In this document: piece by piece, positions 36,600 to 44,871 of the stretch
Layout of the letters: each line of letters starts with the position of its first letter
Numbering within the stretch: the first letter of the stretch is position 1
Assembly (NCBI RefSeq): GCF_018614975.1
Contig: NZ_JAGGNR010000013.1
Location: forward strand, 1 to 64,000
DNA: 64,000 nt
Source: Paenibacillus polymyxa
GTDB lineage: Bacteria; Bacillota; Bacilli; Paenibacillales; Paenibacillaceae
Reading direction: 5' to 3'
Notes under the pieces: model-generated
What the model saw: the letters and a program-made list of their open reading frames with translations, nothing else
Database searches by the model: none
What the model was told of the DNA's origin: nothing
Translations under genes and position numbers: made by a program

Positions 36600-36769
36600 G
36601 TAAGGCTTGCTCTTCATCTGGGCGACCCAGGTATAAGGGGACGCCCAAATGTGGATGAGCGTATGCTCCCGATGGAGCGAAGCATGGAGATGAAGTCTGA
36701 CGGTGAACGGTCAGACCACAGACTGTCCCGAATTGCAGTTGGAGAACTGCAGCGGGATGGTCTTTTTTT
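36600..36769 (+). ncRNA. Candidate structured RNA (unassigned) ending in a terminator
   Basis: An 8-bp stem (CTTCATCT at 36612, AGATGAAG at 36688) closes a junction holding GGGCG/CGCCC and GCTCC/GGAGC hairpins. A further GTCTGAC/GTCAGAC hairpin (36695-36716) and a terminator follow. It does not match the T-box, SAM, lysine, FMN, purine or cobalamin patterns I know. It precedes the metallo-hydrolase gene and may be its leader or a free small RNA. Confidence 0.6.
36721..36769 (+). terminator. Intrinsic terminator of the candidate RNA
   Basis: GACTGTCCCG pairs with CGGGATGGTC using two wobble pairs, an inner TGCAGTT/AACTGCA stem stacks on it, and seven T follow. Confidence 0.88.
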
Positions 36770-36827
36770 GCAAAAACAGGGGTGGACGATTACAATTTAC
36801 ATATTATTAATTCAGGGGGATTGCGGA

Positions 36828-37634
36828 TTGAATCAGCTAACATTTCTGGGCACTGGCGATGCGATGGGCGTTCCACGTGTGTATTGTGATTGCGAAATAT
36901 GTACAGAGGCAAGGCTTACGGGAGAGAATAAACGGAAACGCTCTTCTGTTCTGGTTGACGGTGGAGGGGATGGTGCGAGTGAACAGTTCATGATTGACTG
37001 CGGACCAGACTGGAGATCACAGATGGAGGATCAGGGATTGCGTATGGTGCATACGCTGCTCATCACTCATGCCCATTTTGACCATATTGGAGGATTGCCA
37101 GAATGGGCGGATGCATGCCGCTGGTTGGGTGTAAAGGGGCGTTTGTATGCACCACGCGAAGTGATTGTTACCATTCAGGGACAGTTTCCCTGGTTGGGGC
37201 GTCATATGGTCTTTCTTGAAACGGATGAAGGTATCGAACTCGGCGGCTGGAAGGTACATTCCTGGAAAGTGTGCCATGGACATAACGGATATTCGTACGC
37301 ATATCGGCTGGATCAAGGCGGGTATAGCTGGGCGTACTGTTCAGATGCCATTGACCTGAAGACATCCGAAAAAGAGCCGTTGCAAGGACTGGATCTGCTG
37401 GTGCTTGGAACAAGCTTTGTGCATGAACTTGCGGAATTCTCAACACGTTCCGTGTACGATATGCGTGAGGCACAGGAGCTGCTGCGGGAACTGAAACCGG
37501 GTCATACCTATTTTACACATATGTCTCATGACGTCGATGTCCGGCAGAATTATAATCTGGATCAAGGTATTACGATTGCCCTTACCGGGATGAAGGTGCC
37601 GCTTGGAACATTAAATCTGGAAACGAATGCGTAA
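36828..37634 (+). CDS. MBL-fold metallo-hydrolase (PhnP-like)
   Basis: This 268-residue cytosolic enzyme opens with LTFLGTGDAMGVPR and carries the metal-binding HAHFDHIGG (HxHxDH). A CDCEIC segment near residue 20 fits the structural metal site of PhnP-type phosphodiesterases. Later conserved His residues are in the KVCHGHNGYSYAY and THMSHD stretches. The substrate is unknown; no phosphonate genes are near. The TTG at 36828 follows GGGGG at nine bases. Longer in-frame starts would read through the candidate RNA and its terminator, so they are rejected. Confidence 0.9.
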   Translation: MNQLTFLGTGDAMGVPRVYCDCEICTEARLTGENKRKRSSVLVDGGGDGASEQFMIDCGPDWRSQMEDQGLRMVHTLLITHAHFDHIGGLPEWADACRWLGVKGRLYAPREVIVTIQGQFPWLGRHMVFLETDEGIELGGWKVHSWKVCHGHNGYSYAYRLDQGGYSWAYCSDAIDLKTSEKEPLQGLDLLVLGTSFVHELAEFSTRSVYDMREAQELLRELKPGHTYFTHMSHDVDVRQNYNLDQGITIALTGMKVPLGTLNLETNA

Positions 37635-37751
37635 CCCAACTAACTAGCGTAATAAAAATATATTCAGAAGAGCGTATCCTTTACAAGGGGTTCTTCGTTT
37701 ACATAGTGTAAGTCAAAATCAATCAGGAACCAGCAAAGGGGGGCCCCCAAG

Positions 37752-38624
37752 ATGGCCTTTGTGAAGTCCGTGGATTGCAGAATCAACAGACCACATGATG
37801 ATGGTAAACAAGATAAATTCGATATTGAATCCGGTGGTAACGCTGGAAAAAATCATTTGAACCGAGGCATCCATACCGTATTACCCGATCTGATGGGTTC
37901 GTTGTATGCGTATTGTCTATCTCTGACGAAATCAGTTCCAGACACGGAGGATCTGGTTCAGGAGACCTGTCTCAAAGTATTGTCGTCGAGAGTGGTTGGA
38001 TCTTCCGGGATGAATAAAGATATAAACTGGGAAGCTTATCTGATTCGTATTGCACGCAACAGCTGGATTGATATCTTACGTCAGCGTGAAAGAATGGCCT
38101 ATAAACTGGATAGCTTGAAGCCATTCCTCCACGAAATAGAGGAAGAGAGGCAATTCGAGGAATTGGAGTCAGCCGTTCAACTCCTTATAGATAAGCTACC
38201 ACCGTGGCAGCGAGTGATATATGTATTACGTGAATTAATGGGTTATAAGGCGGCAGAGACTGCGGAAATGCTGGATACGACAGAAGGTGCTGTGAAAGCG
38301 GCGTTAAGTCGTGCCCGCTCTGCCATAGCCGAGGTGAGGCACAGGTTGGAACAATCGGACACTGAATTGCAGTATAAGGAAGGCGCAGTGGTGGACAATC
38401 GGGAAGAACTGCGCAGCTATCTGCTGGCATTTCGTAATGGAGATACAGCTCGAATCATTGACCTGTGTCTGAACCAGTCCGATGATCCGATGGCTGTGGC
38501 GGGTACGATTTTGCAGCAGACTTTGCCGTCTCCATCCATGCAGCCAATGATGTACGAGTACTCCACTTCTGGTATGAACTCGATGTCATATGGAGGCGGG
38601 TACACGGTCACCATGGTTGCCTAA
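37752..38624 (+). CDS. ECF-type RNA polymerase sigma factor
   Basis: This 290-residue sigma-70 family protein has region 2 at about 45-110 (PDTEDLVQETCLKVL) and region 4 at about 140-200 (LPPWQRVIYVLRELMGYKAAETA). It has an N-terminal extension of about 40 residues and a C-terminal tail of about 90 residues ending in a Met/Gly/Tyr-rich segment, both longer than a basic ECF factor. No anti-sigma gene is adjacent. A GGGGG-type site precedes the ATG. The clpP paralogue follows after 18 bases. Confidence 0.9.
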   Translation: MAFVKSVDCRINRPHDDGKQDKFDIESGGNAGKNHLNRGIHTVLPDLMGSLYAYCLSLTKSVPDTEDLVQETCLKVLSSRVVGSSGMNKDINWEAYLIRIARNSWIDILRQRERMAYKLDSLKPFLHEIEEERQFEELESAVQLLIDKLPPWQRVIYVLRELMGYKAAETAEMLDTTEGAVKAALSRARSAIAEVRHRLEQSDTELQYKEGAVVDNREELRSYLLAFRNGDTARIIDLCLNQSDDPMAVAGTILQQTLPSPSMQPMMYEYSTSGMNSMSYGGGYTVTMVA

Positions 38625-38642
38625 ACCGAGGAGGCGACATAT

Positions 38643-39224
38643 ATGAATGTAGTGCCCTATGTAGTCGAACAAACCGCTCGCGGAGAGCGGAGTTATGATA
38701 TTTATTCACGTTTGCTCAAAGACCGGATCATTATGGTGTCCGGAGAGATTGAGGATCAGATGGCAAATGCCATCGTGGCCCAGTTATTGTTTTTGACTGC
38801 AGAGGACCCGGAGAAGGACATACAGATGTACATCAACAGCCCTGGTGGGTCGGTGACCGCGGGATTTTCGATCTATGACACGATGCAATTCGTGAAGCCG
38901 GATATCTCTACGATCTGTACAGGTATGGCGGCAAGCTTTGGTACGATATTGCTGGTGGGTGGAACAAAAGGCAAACGTATGGCGCTGCCCAACAGTGAGA
39001 TTATGATCCATCAGCCGCATGGCGGTACGCGAGGGCAGGCATCCGATATGCTGATTCATGCTAACCGCATCATTCAGCATCGTCAGCGCCTTAACAGGCT
39101 GTTAGCCGATCATACAGGACAGTCGATTGAGCGGATTGAGAAGGACTCGGATCGAGACTATTTCCTGACGGCTTCAGAAGCGGTCGAATATGGATTGGTG
39201 GATAAGGTGATATCCAGCACCTAA
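38643..39224 (+). CDS. clpP: ClpP-family serine protease
   Basis: This 193-residue peptidase forms the proteolytic chamber used with Clp ATPases. The catalytic triad is intact: Ser in [11 protein letters not shown], His in IMIHQPHGG and Asp in KDSDRDYFL. The segment after the Ser differs from the usual housekeeping sequence (ASMGAFLLAAG), suggesting a paralogue. No Clp ATPase lies nearby. GAGGAGG precedes the ATG; it is co-transcribed with the sigma factor by position. Confidence 0.94.
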   Translation: MNVVPYVVEQTARGERSYDIYSRLLKDRIIMVSGEIEDQMANAIVAQLLFLTAEDPEKDIQMYINSPGGSVTAGFSIYDTMQFVKPDISTICTGMAASFGTILLVGGTKGKRMALPNSEIMIHQPHGGTRGQASDMLIHANRIIQHRQRLNRLLADHTGQSIERIEKDSDRDYFLTASEAVEYGLVDKVISST

Positions 39225-39251
39225 GTTCAGCGAGAGTAAAGATTGGAGCAA

Positions 39252-39285
39252 GGGGACGGACAGGAAACTGACGTCCTCTTTTTTT
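39252..39285 (+). terminator. Intrinsic terminator after clpP
   Basis: GGGGACG pairs with CGTCCTC (one wobble) and is followed by seven T. Confidence 0.8.
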
Positions 39286-39305
39286 GTCGTCAGGACAAAT
39301 AAAGA

Positions 39306-39333
39306 TTGACCATCAGTAGGTATAGTGTATATA
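39306..39333 (+). promoter_or_regulatory. Promoter of the YtrA-type operon
   Basis: TTGACC and a TATATA -10 are spaced by 16 to 18 bases. The -10 and spacer lie within the 42-bp palindrome, as expected for repression by the regulator encoded next. Confidence 0.65.
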
Positions 39334-39355
39334 TATATATACACTATACCTACTG
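39314..39355. promoter_or_regulatory. Perfect 42-bp palindromic operator
   Basis: The half-site CAGTAGGTATAGTGTA, then ATATA, is repeated exactly in inverse, giving 21 of 21 matched pairs. It overlaps the promoter and lies about 30 bases before the GntR/YtrA-type gene. The outer parts probably bind the regulator. Confidence 0.85.
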
Positions 39356-39386
39356 AAAACCACTGACGTTAATGAGGTGAGGAAAC

Positions 39387-39761
39387 ATTAATATTCTAAT
39401 ATCCAACGCATCGGGCGATCCGATCTACATGCAGATTTTATCCCAGATCAGACAGAGCATTTTGAACGGGGAATTGGTTGCAGGGGATAGCCTGCCCTCC
39501 ATTCGGCAGCTCGCCAAGGATCTGCAAGTCAGTGTGATTACGACCAAACGGGTCTATGAAGAACTGGAGAAAGAGAAGCTGATTGATTCTGTCGTAGGCA
39601 AAGGAAGCTTCGTCTCAGGAGCCAATCAGGACTTTATTCGGGAGCGACGGATGAAGCAACTGGAAGAGAAGATGCTCGAAGTAATTCGGGAGAGCAAGGA
39701 ACTGGGCATGAGTTCACAGGATTTGATTCATCATCTTACTTTGCTGTTCGAGGAGGAATAA
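39387..39761 (+). CDS. GntR-family regulator, YtrA type, probable ATT start
   Basis: This 124-residue repressor has a winged helix (DSLPSIRQLAKDLQVSVITTKRVYEEL) and a short helical C-terminus typical of the YtrA group, which controls ABC transporters. The conserved lead-in SNASGDPIYMQI is encoded before the first ATG (39429). Going back in frame, an ATT at 39387 lies 6 bases after GAGGTGA, while the ATG has no ribosome site. I therefore prefer an ATT start, a rare codon. The stop is five bases from the ATPase gene. Confidence 0.85.
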   Translation: MNILISNASGDPIYMQILSQIRQSILNGELVAGDSLPSIRQLAKDLQVSVITTKRVYEELEKEKLIDSVVGKGSFVSGANQDFIRERRMKQLEEKMLEVIRESKELGMSSQDLIHHLTLLFEEE

Positions 39762-39766
39762 GCACG

Positions 39767-40633
39767 ATGAACGCCATTGAATTACGCAATATAAGCAAAA
39801 CGTATCCCTTATTCAAAGTGCATAATATATCTCTGGATGTAAAACAAGGATATATCACGGGGCTTATTGGTCCGAATGGGGCTGGAAAGAGCACACTGAT
39901 CAAAATGATCACGGGTCTGATCTATCCTGACAAGGGAAGTGTCCGAACATTGGGCAGCGAGATGTCCAATCATGAAGTCGACATCAAGCAACGCCTTGGC
40001 ATCGTGTCCGATGAGTGCTTTTACTATGAGCATCTTACGATCCGGGAGATGGTACGAATGATCGCTCCTTTTTACAAAAACTGGGATAATTCAACGTTTA
40101 ACAACTACCTTGAGCAGTTCGAGTTATCTCCCAAAAAGAAGATCCAAGATCTGTCCAAGGGCATGAAAATTAAATTCTCCCTCGCCGTAGCTTTATCGCA
40201 TGAAGCTGATCTGCTGATTATGGATGAACCGACATCGGGTCTTGATCCTGTGTTTAGGAGAGAACTGCTCGATTTGCTTGCGGATATGATACAGGACGAA
40301 ACAAGGTCCATTATTTTTTCAACCCATATTACGACCGATTTGGAACGTATTGCAGACTACATTATGTTCATCCATCAAGGAAAACTTGTATTCAATGAAG
40401 CCAAGGATGATGTGCTCGAAAGGTACACGATTGTCAAAGGGGACATGGATCTGCTTGATTCTGACACCCGAAGTCAATTCGTTGGCATACGTGAGACTGC
40501 GGTTGGTTTCGAAGCATTGTCAGATAACAAGGCGGAGGCCGAACGGTTATTTGGCAGTTATGCTCTTTTGCACAGACCAAGCTTGGAAGATCTCATTTAT
40601 TTCACGGCGAAGGGAGGGCGCAAATATGCTTAA
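39767..40633 (+). CDS. ABC transporter ATP-binding protein (YtrB-like)
   Basis: This 288-residue ATPase has Walker A GPNGAGKST (about 38-46), signature LSKGMKIKFSLAVAL (variant LSKGM), Walker B LLIMDEPTSGLD and the switch His in IFSTHI. It fits the YtrB/YxlF-type exporters paired with small ABC-2 permeases. GAGGAGG precedes the ATG. It overlaps the permease by eight bases. Confidence 0.93.
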   Translation: MNAIELRNISKTYPLFKVHNISLDVKQGYITGLIGPNGAGKSTLIKMITGLIYPDKGSVRTLGSEMSNHEVDIKQRLGIVSDECFYYEHLTIREMVRMIAPFYKNWDNSTFNNYLEQFELSPKKKIQDLSKGMKIKFSLAVALSHEADLLIMDEPTSGLDPVFRRELLDLLADMIQDETRSIIFSTHITTDLERIADYIMFIHQGKLVFNEAKDDVLERYTIVKGDMDLLDSDTRSQFVGIRETAVGFEALSDNKAEAERLFGSYALLHRPSLEDLIYFTAKGGRKYA

Positions 40634-41252
40634 CCTGCTTCGCAAAGACTTCATTGCGTTGAAAAGTTCACTGTGGATCATACTTCTATATCTTGTTGTC
40701 TTCAGTCTTGCGTTTATCCCTAAAAGTGAAATATCGATGTATTTTGTAGGCATCTACACTGCATTTGGCTCAGTCATTTTGGCAACTATGATTGATATCA
40801 AGAACCATAATCACAATTTCCTGGTCACACTCCCCGTTAGCCGCAAACAGATTGTGCAAGCCAAATACCTGTCTGCTATTATGTACGCAATTTTGGGCGT
40901 ACTCGCTTCATATGGGATTCATTGGCTTGTAAACTTGAATTATCCGGAGTTAAACAAACCGAACTATTCGATAATGGATATTTTGATATCCATAGATATG
41001 GTGCTTGTACTGGTGTCCGTATATATGCCGCTTTTTTATGCATTTAGCAGAAAGGGAGCAGCCATCATTAATGCAGTATTCATGATCTCTCTTGTCATTC
41101 TTGCGCAACCCGTTGCAATCGTTATGAGTATAACGAGCGAGAAAGGCATGATCAACATGCCGATCATCGTTATGGTTTCAATAGGAATTCTGGTCATGTT
41201 CCTTGTATCCTATTTGGCTACAAGCCGTTTATTTACGAGAAAAGACCTTTAG
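40626..41252 (+). CDS. ABC-2 type permease
   Basis: This 208-residue membrane protein has six hydrophobic segments and the LLRKDFIALKSSLW opening of ABC-2 permeases. The conserved loop LVTLPVSRKQIVQAKYLS is present. It starts at the ATG after GGGAGGGCGC, inside the end of the ATPase gene. Earlier in-frame starts are shadows of the ATPase. Substrates of such systems are often peptides or lipids; nothing here shows which. Confidence 0.9.
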   Translation: MLNLLRKDFIALKSSLWIILLYLVVFSLAFIPKSEISMYFVGIYTAFGSVILATMIDIKNHNHNFLVTLPVSRKQIVQAKYLSAIMYAILGVLASYGIHWLVNLNYPELNKPNYSIMDILISIDMVLVLVSVYMPLFYAFSRKGAAIINAVFMISLVILAQPVAIVMSITSEKGMINMPIIVMVSIGILVMFLVSYLATSRLFTRKDL

Positions 41253-41303
41253 GAGGAATAAGGAACAGCATCGAAAAGGTAGCCATATGGCGACTTTATT
41301 TGG

Positions 41304-42728
41304 TTACACATCTTGCGCAAGCGTAATGAGCCTGCTCATGCCTTCCCGAATCTGCTGCTCATGCGCATAAGAGAAGGACAGACGCAGCTTGCGGCTAGCT
41401 GAATCATCCGAAGAATCAAATACGGTTCCGGGGACAAAGGCAACGGATTGTTCCATGCATCGGTGAAGCAGTCTCCCTGTATCCACACCCTTCGGAAGCT
41501 CCACCCAAAAGTTGAGTCCGCCCTCTGGTCGTGTCCACGTCCAGTCCGTTTCCAGTAGACACTGTTCCATCACTTCCATTCGTAGCTGGATGGCGGTCCG
41601 CAGCTTGGACAGATGCTGATGCATACGTTCTGACTGAAAATAACGGAGAAAAAGCTTCTGGTTCAGAAGGGGCGATCCGTTATCTGTCAGTGATTTTACA
41701 GCCTGTAGTCCTGGCATGAAACGCTGACGGCATATGATGGCTGCAATCCGTAGCCCGGGTGCAACATACTTGCTGTAACTGCGGATGTACAGGGTGTGTC
41801 CAGTGGTGTCGTAGGTGAAAATGGGTGCAGGAGGTTTCTCCTTAAAGTAGATATCATAGGTGCTGTCGTCTTCGAGCAGAAAACAACCATACTGTTCTGC
41901 AAGTTCGGGTAGCTGCTTGCGCTGTTCTACTGGAACATTAATGCCGGTTGGATTATGAAAAGTTGGCGTCGTATAAAAGAGGCGCGGCTTCTCACTCTTC
42001 ATCAGATGTTCGATCTGCTCCAGATCATAACCCTCGGGATGAATGTCGGTGAAGACGAGTCGTGCACCTTGTTTGCGGAATATCTCCATTGCCGGTCCGT
42101 ACGTAGGCCGTTCCATCAAAACCCGATCCCCGGGCTTGACCAGCGTCCGCGAGATGACGTCGATCGCTTGCTGGGCACCCGATGTAATTAACACCTCGTC
42201 TGCGGAGAGGTAGAAGCGTTCCTTGGTTGTCAGATGGCTTGCCAGCGCATTACGCAATTCCAGATCTCCCTGAATTGTGGAGTACGTTCCGAGCAGACGT
42301 GGATATTGATCCAGCAGATCACGCATCAGTTCTCCCCAATACCTATTGGGAAGCAGGGCCGGATCAATTAGTGATTTGGAAAACTGGAATTCGGCTTCAA
42401 GCGACTGTACACGTGCGAGGGAGTCCCAATGCAGCCAGGCAGACACGGCGGGATCATCCGCCTGATCCGTTACTGAGAATGGAGTTGCTGGACTGACATA
42501 ATAGCCGGACTTGTCCTTTACATAAACATTCCCACGTTCTTTTAACTCCTGATAAGCTTTGAAAACGGTCAATCGATGTACGCCGAGTAGCTCGGAGAGG
42601 CTTCGTACAGATGGCAGTTTTTCATGTTCGGCCCACTCTCCCGCTTCTATACGTACAACGAGATAATGGATGACTTGCTCATATAGTTTCAGGCTGTTAT
42701 CTGTCATCATCATGGTTTTGCCCACCCG
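41304..42728 (-). CDS. MocR-type regulator (GntR HTH fused to aminotransferase)
   Basis: This protein of about 474 residues has an N-terminal winged helix (KLPSVRSLSELLGVHRLTVFKAYQEL) and a fold type I PLP domain. The PLP Lys is probably in RSYSKYVAPGLRI (about residue 310), with FHNPTG upstream. Family members sense PLP or amino-acid derivatives. It is divergent from an EamA transporter, with direct repeats between. The start is uncertain: GTG at 42728 has AAGGAG ten bases upstream; the ATG at 42716 is also possible. Confidence 0.9.
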   Translation of the reverse strand, partial: RVGKTMMMTDNSLKLYEQVIHYLVVRIEAGEWAEHEKLPSVRSLSELLGVHRLTVFKAYQELKERGNVYVKDKSGYYVSPATPFSVTDQADDPAVSAWLHWDSLARVQSLEAEFQFSKSLIDPALLPNRYWGELMRDLLDQYPRLLGTYSTIQGDLELRNALASHLTTKERFYLSADEVLITSGAQQAIDVISRTLVKPGDRVLMERPTYGPAMEIFRKQGARLVFTDIHPEGYDLEQIEHLMKSEKPRLFYTTPTFHNPTGINVPVEQRKQLPELAEQYGCFLLEDDSTYDIYFKEKPPAPIFTYDTTGHTLYIRSYSKYVAPGLRIAAIICRQRFMPGLQAVKSLTDNGSPLLNQKLFLRYFQSERMHQHLSKLRTAIQLRMEVMEQCLLETDWTWTRPEGGLNFWVELPKGVDTGRLLHRCMEQSVAFVPGTVFDSSDDSASRKLRLSFSYAHEQQIREGMSRLITLAQDV

Positions 42729-42774
42729 GCTCACACTCCTTTTGAACACTATTGTAACAGCTAATGGGAGAAAA

Positions 42775-42802
42775 CTGTTCTGTTTTGTTCATTCTGTTCT
42801 GT
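42775..42802. promoter_or_regulatory. Direct-repeat operator between MocR and EamA genes
   Basis: CTGTTCTGT occurs at 42775-42783 and again at 42794-42802, a 19-base period. MocR regulators bind direct repeats, so this is the likely site. Confidence 0.6.
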
Positions 42803-42845
42803 AGACCATGAGATATGATGGAGAACAGATAAAGGAGTGGTTATC

Positions 42846-43784
42846 ATGGTGGGGATTGCATTTACGGTCATGTGTCTTATTTTCGGTACAACATTTCTGG
42901 CTATTAAAATTGGAGTAGAGGCAGGCATGCCGCCTTTTCTGTCAGCTGGATTACGATTTGTAATCGCGGGAGCGCTGATGTTTGCATGGATGTGGATGAA
43001 GGGCAAAGTGAGCTGGTCGCTCCTGTTCCGCAAGGAGATGTTGTTGACGGGAGCGGGGCTGACCTTCGGCACCTTTGCCACATTATATTGGGCTGAACAG
43101 CATGTGAGCTCGGGTGTGGGTGCCATTTTGTCAGCGACAGGGCCGCTGATGATTATGTTGATGCAGACGGCGCTGTTACGGCAAAAAACATCTGCCCGTA
43201 TGATTGTGGGCTGCCTGATCGGGTTCACCGGTGTGGTTCTGGTTGTACTGCCAGGTGTATCGCTTGGTGCAGGTTCCCTGTTCATGTGGGGTTGTATCGC
43301 GGTACTGGTGGGGGAAGTCTGTTATTCAGCAGGTGCATTGTACTCCAAAAAGGTCATTCATCAGTTCAAGGAGGCTAGTCCTGTAGCAATTAATGCGGTG
43401 CAGATGATGTATGGGGGATTGCTGTTATCCCTGCTCTCGGCCGGAACGGAATCGTGGAATATGTCTGCTCTGGATTGGGTGCCTGCCGTCTCGTCGGTCA
43501 TCTATCTGACTGTCATTGGCTCCATGGTGGGGCATAGTCTGTTCTATTGGATTATGTCACGTACTAATCCGCTGTTCCCGGCGACCTGGTTGTACATCTC
43601 CCCGCCGATTGCGGTTGGTCTGGGTGCCGTTGTCTATAATGAACATGTCAGCTGGATTACGTGGATTGGTGTGGCACTGGTGGTTGCAGGTCTCTTGACA
43701 ATGAACGAGAAGGTGAGCGGCTGGTTGAAGAAAGGAAAGCGTGCGAGGATGATAGTGCAGGCTTCCGAAACTGTTTTAAAATAG
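42846..43784 (+). CDS. EamA/DMT family transporter
   Basis: This 312-residue membrane protein has ten predicted helices in two EamA halves (TTFLAIKIGVEAG and later GGLLLSLLSAG). Such carriers move amino acids or metabolites out of the cell. The divergent MocR gene probably controls it. AAAGGAG precedes the ATG at 42846; a GTG nine bases earlier overlaps that site. Confidence 0.93.
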   Translation: MVGIAFTVMCLIFGTTFLAIKIGVEAGMPPFLSAGLRFVIAGALMFAWMWMKGKVSWSLLFRKEMLLTGAGLTFGTFATLYWAEQHVSSGVGAILSATGPLMIMLMQTALLRQKTSARMIVGCLIGFTGVVLVVLPGVSLGAGSLFMWGCIAVLVGEVCYSAGALYSKKVIHQFKEASPVAINAVQMMYGGLLLSLLSAGTESWNMSALDWVPAVSSVIYLTVIGSMVGHSLFYWIMSRTNPLFPATWLYISPPIAVGLGAVVYNEHVSWITWIGVALVVAGLLTMNEKVSGWLKKGKRARMIVQASETVLK

Positions 43785-43848
43785 GTAAAGTTGGATGTTA
43801 TGCAGCTCAATCTCAAAATCAGCCCTTGATTTCAGGTTGAACTGTTTG

Positions 43849-44070
43849 TTATTCCAACATGATGTTCTCGTTAACCAGTAGGTAGTCCTTCTGTTGGTTC
43901 TGCACGATGGTCTCCAGTACATTTCAGGACTGTAGAGCAAATTGATCCTTGAAATGTTTGTAAAACGTTGTTCGGTGAACCATAGTTTTCTCACATAACA
44001 GATCGAGTAGCGCCAGCGTTAACAATTGATGAGTCCGGGTAACTCTCATATTCACCTTTTTACCAACCAT
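43849..44070 (-). pseudogene. Remnant of a TetR-family regulator
   Basis: Read on the minus strand from ATG at 44070, the frame gives a TetR-like start with TRTHQLLTLALLDLLCEKT, then jumps to MVHRTTFYKHFKDQFALQS. The middle of the helix-turn-helix (about 15 residues) is missing. A stop codon follows, and a later frame gives TetR-like LETIVQNQQKDYLLVNENIM. It is a broken gene beside a broken oxidoreductase. Confidence 0.7.
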
Positions 44071-44199
44071 TTTCATCTACATCATTTGCTTATTGTAGTT
44101 TAGCTATATAGTATCAACACATTGATTCTTACATGATACGAGATTTCGAGTGCTACAAGTGTAGATGAAATATGATGGATTAGAGAGGATGAAGTGGCG

Positions 44200-44524
44200 A
44201 TGCCCGATATGAAAAAAGCTGTGGTAATTGGGGCAGGTATTGCAGGGTTAATCACTGCAAGGATGTTATATGATTATTATGATGAGGTATGTATCATTGA
44301 GCGAGATGAATTGCCTTTTGAGCCGGCGAATCGGCAGGGTGTACCTCAATCCTTTCATCCACATCGTGTATTACCACGCGGCGGACTCATTCTGGAACAT
44401 TACTTTCCCGGCAGAGCTGGGTGTCCAAGATCCGGAGCTGTTCCAGCAAAGAATAGATGAGATCATTCCGTCCTTTCAACTGGTATTTGGTAGGCAGATC
44501 AAGAAACTACTGGAGTCTTTTTAG
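44200..44524 (+). pseudogene. Frameshifted, truncated FAD-dependent oxidoreductase
   Basis: The first frame carries the FAD-binding GAGIAGLITARMLYDYYDEV and a PQSFHPHRVLPRGG motif typical of TetX-like monooxygenases. Near 44405 the match moves to another frame (FPAELGVQDPELFQQRIDEI) and stops after about 110 codons in all, against some 450 for the family. The AGAGGATGAA site before the ATG is kept. It is probably the former target of the neighbouring TetR remnant. Confidence 0.75.
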
Positions 44525-44578
44525 CATGCCATGAGCAAGTAAAACAATGAATTCGTGATGCGTGAAAGTAGGCAAACC

Positions 44579-44758
44579 ATGAAACGAATAATTTTAAATT
44601 TCATAGCTAGCATTGTAATCTCATTCATTGTATTTTTTATTGTTTTGTTTTTTGCCGATGTCCAAGATACAAATCGTGTCATCTTATCTATAGCGATTAC
44701 GATTTCACTACAATTATCCATAATCACGGCATTATTGCTTTCAAAACATAAAAAATAA
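44579..44758 (+). CDS. Possible small two-helix membrane protein
   Basis: This 59-residue frame encodes two hydrophobic helices (IILNFIASIVISFIVFFIV and VILSIAITISLQLSIITALLL) joined by a polar turn and ending in Lys/His. AGTAGG lies six bases before the ATG. It has no known relative to me and follows a pseudogene, so it may be a true small gene or leftover sequence. Confidence 0.4.
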   Translation: MKRIILNFIASIVISFIVFFIVLFFADVQDTNRVILSIAITISLQLSIITALLLSKHKK

Positions 44759-44813
44759 CAGAGAAATATACCTACTATAATCGTTTAAACAGGATAATGA
44801 ACATATTTTCAAA

Positions 44814-44860
44814 ATCAAAAAAACAGCCCTGCTCAGCGAAATTCGCCGACTGGGCTGTTC
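44814..44860 (-). terminator. Terminator of the Cof-type HAD gene
   Basis: AACAGCCC pairs with GGGCTGTT, with an inner GCG/CGC pair; on the minus strand it is followed by a T run. Confidence 0.8.
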
Positions 44861-44871
44861 ATTGATCTTAT

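Noticed and set aside
36600..36769. T-box leader or other known riboswitch
   Set aside because: No T-box sequence (AGGGTGGAACCGCG) and no known aptamer core is present, and the downstream gene is not a tRNA synthetase or amino-acid gene.
36591..36827. N-terminal extension of the metallo-hydrolase across the structured RNA
   Set aside because: It would read through several hairpins and a terminator, shows no conserved domain, and a ribosome site marks the TTG at 36828.
39328..39341. Simple TA microsatellite
   Set aside because: It is the centre of a longer exact palindrome with non-repetitive arms, so it is better read as an operator.
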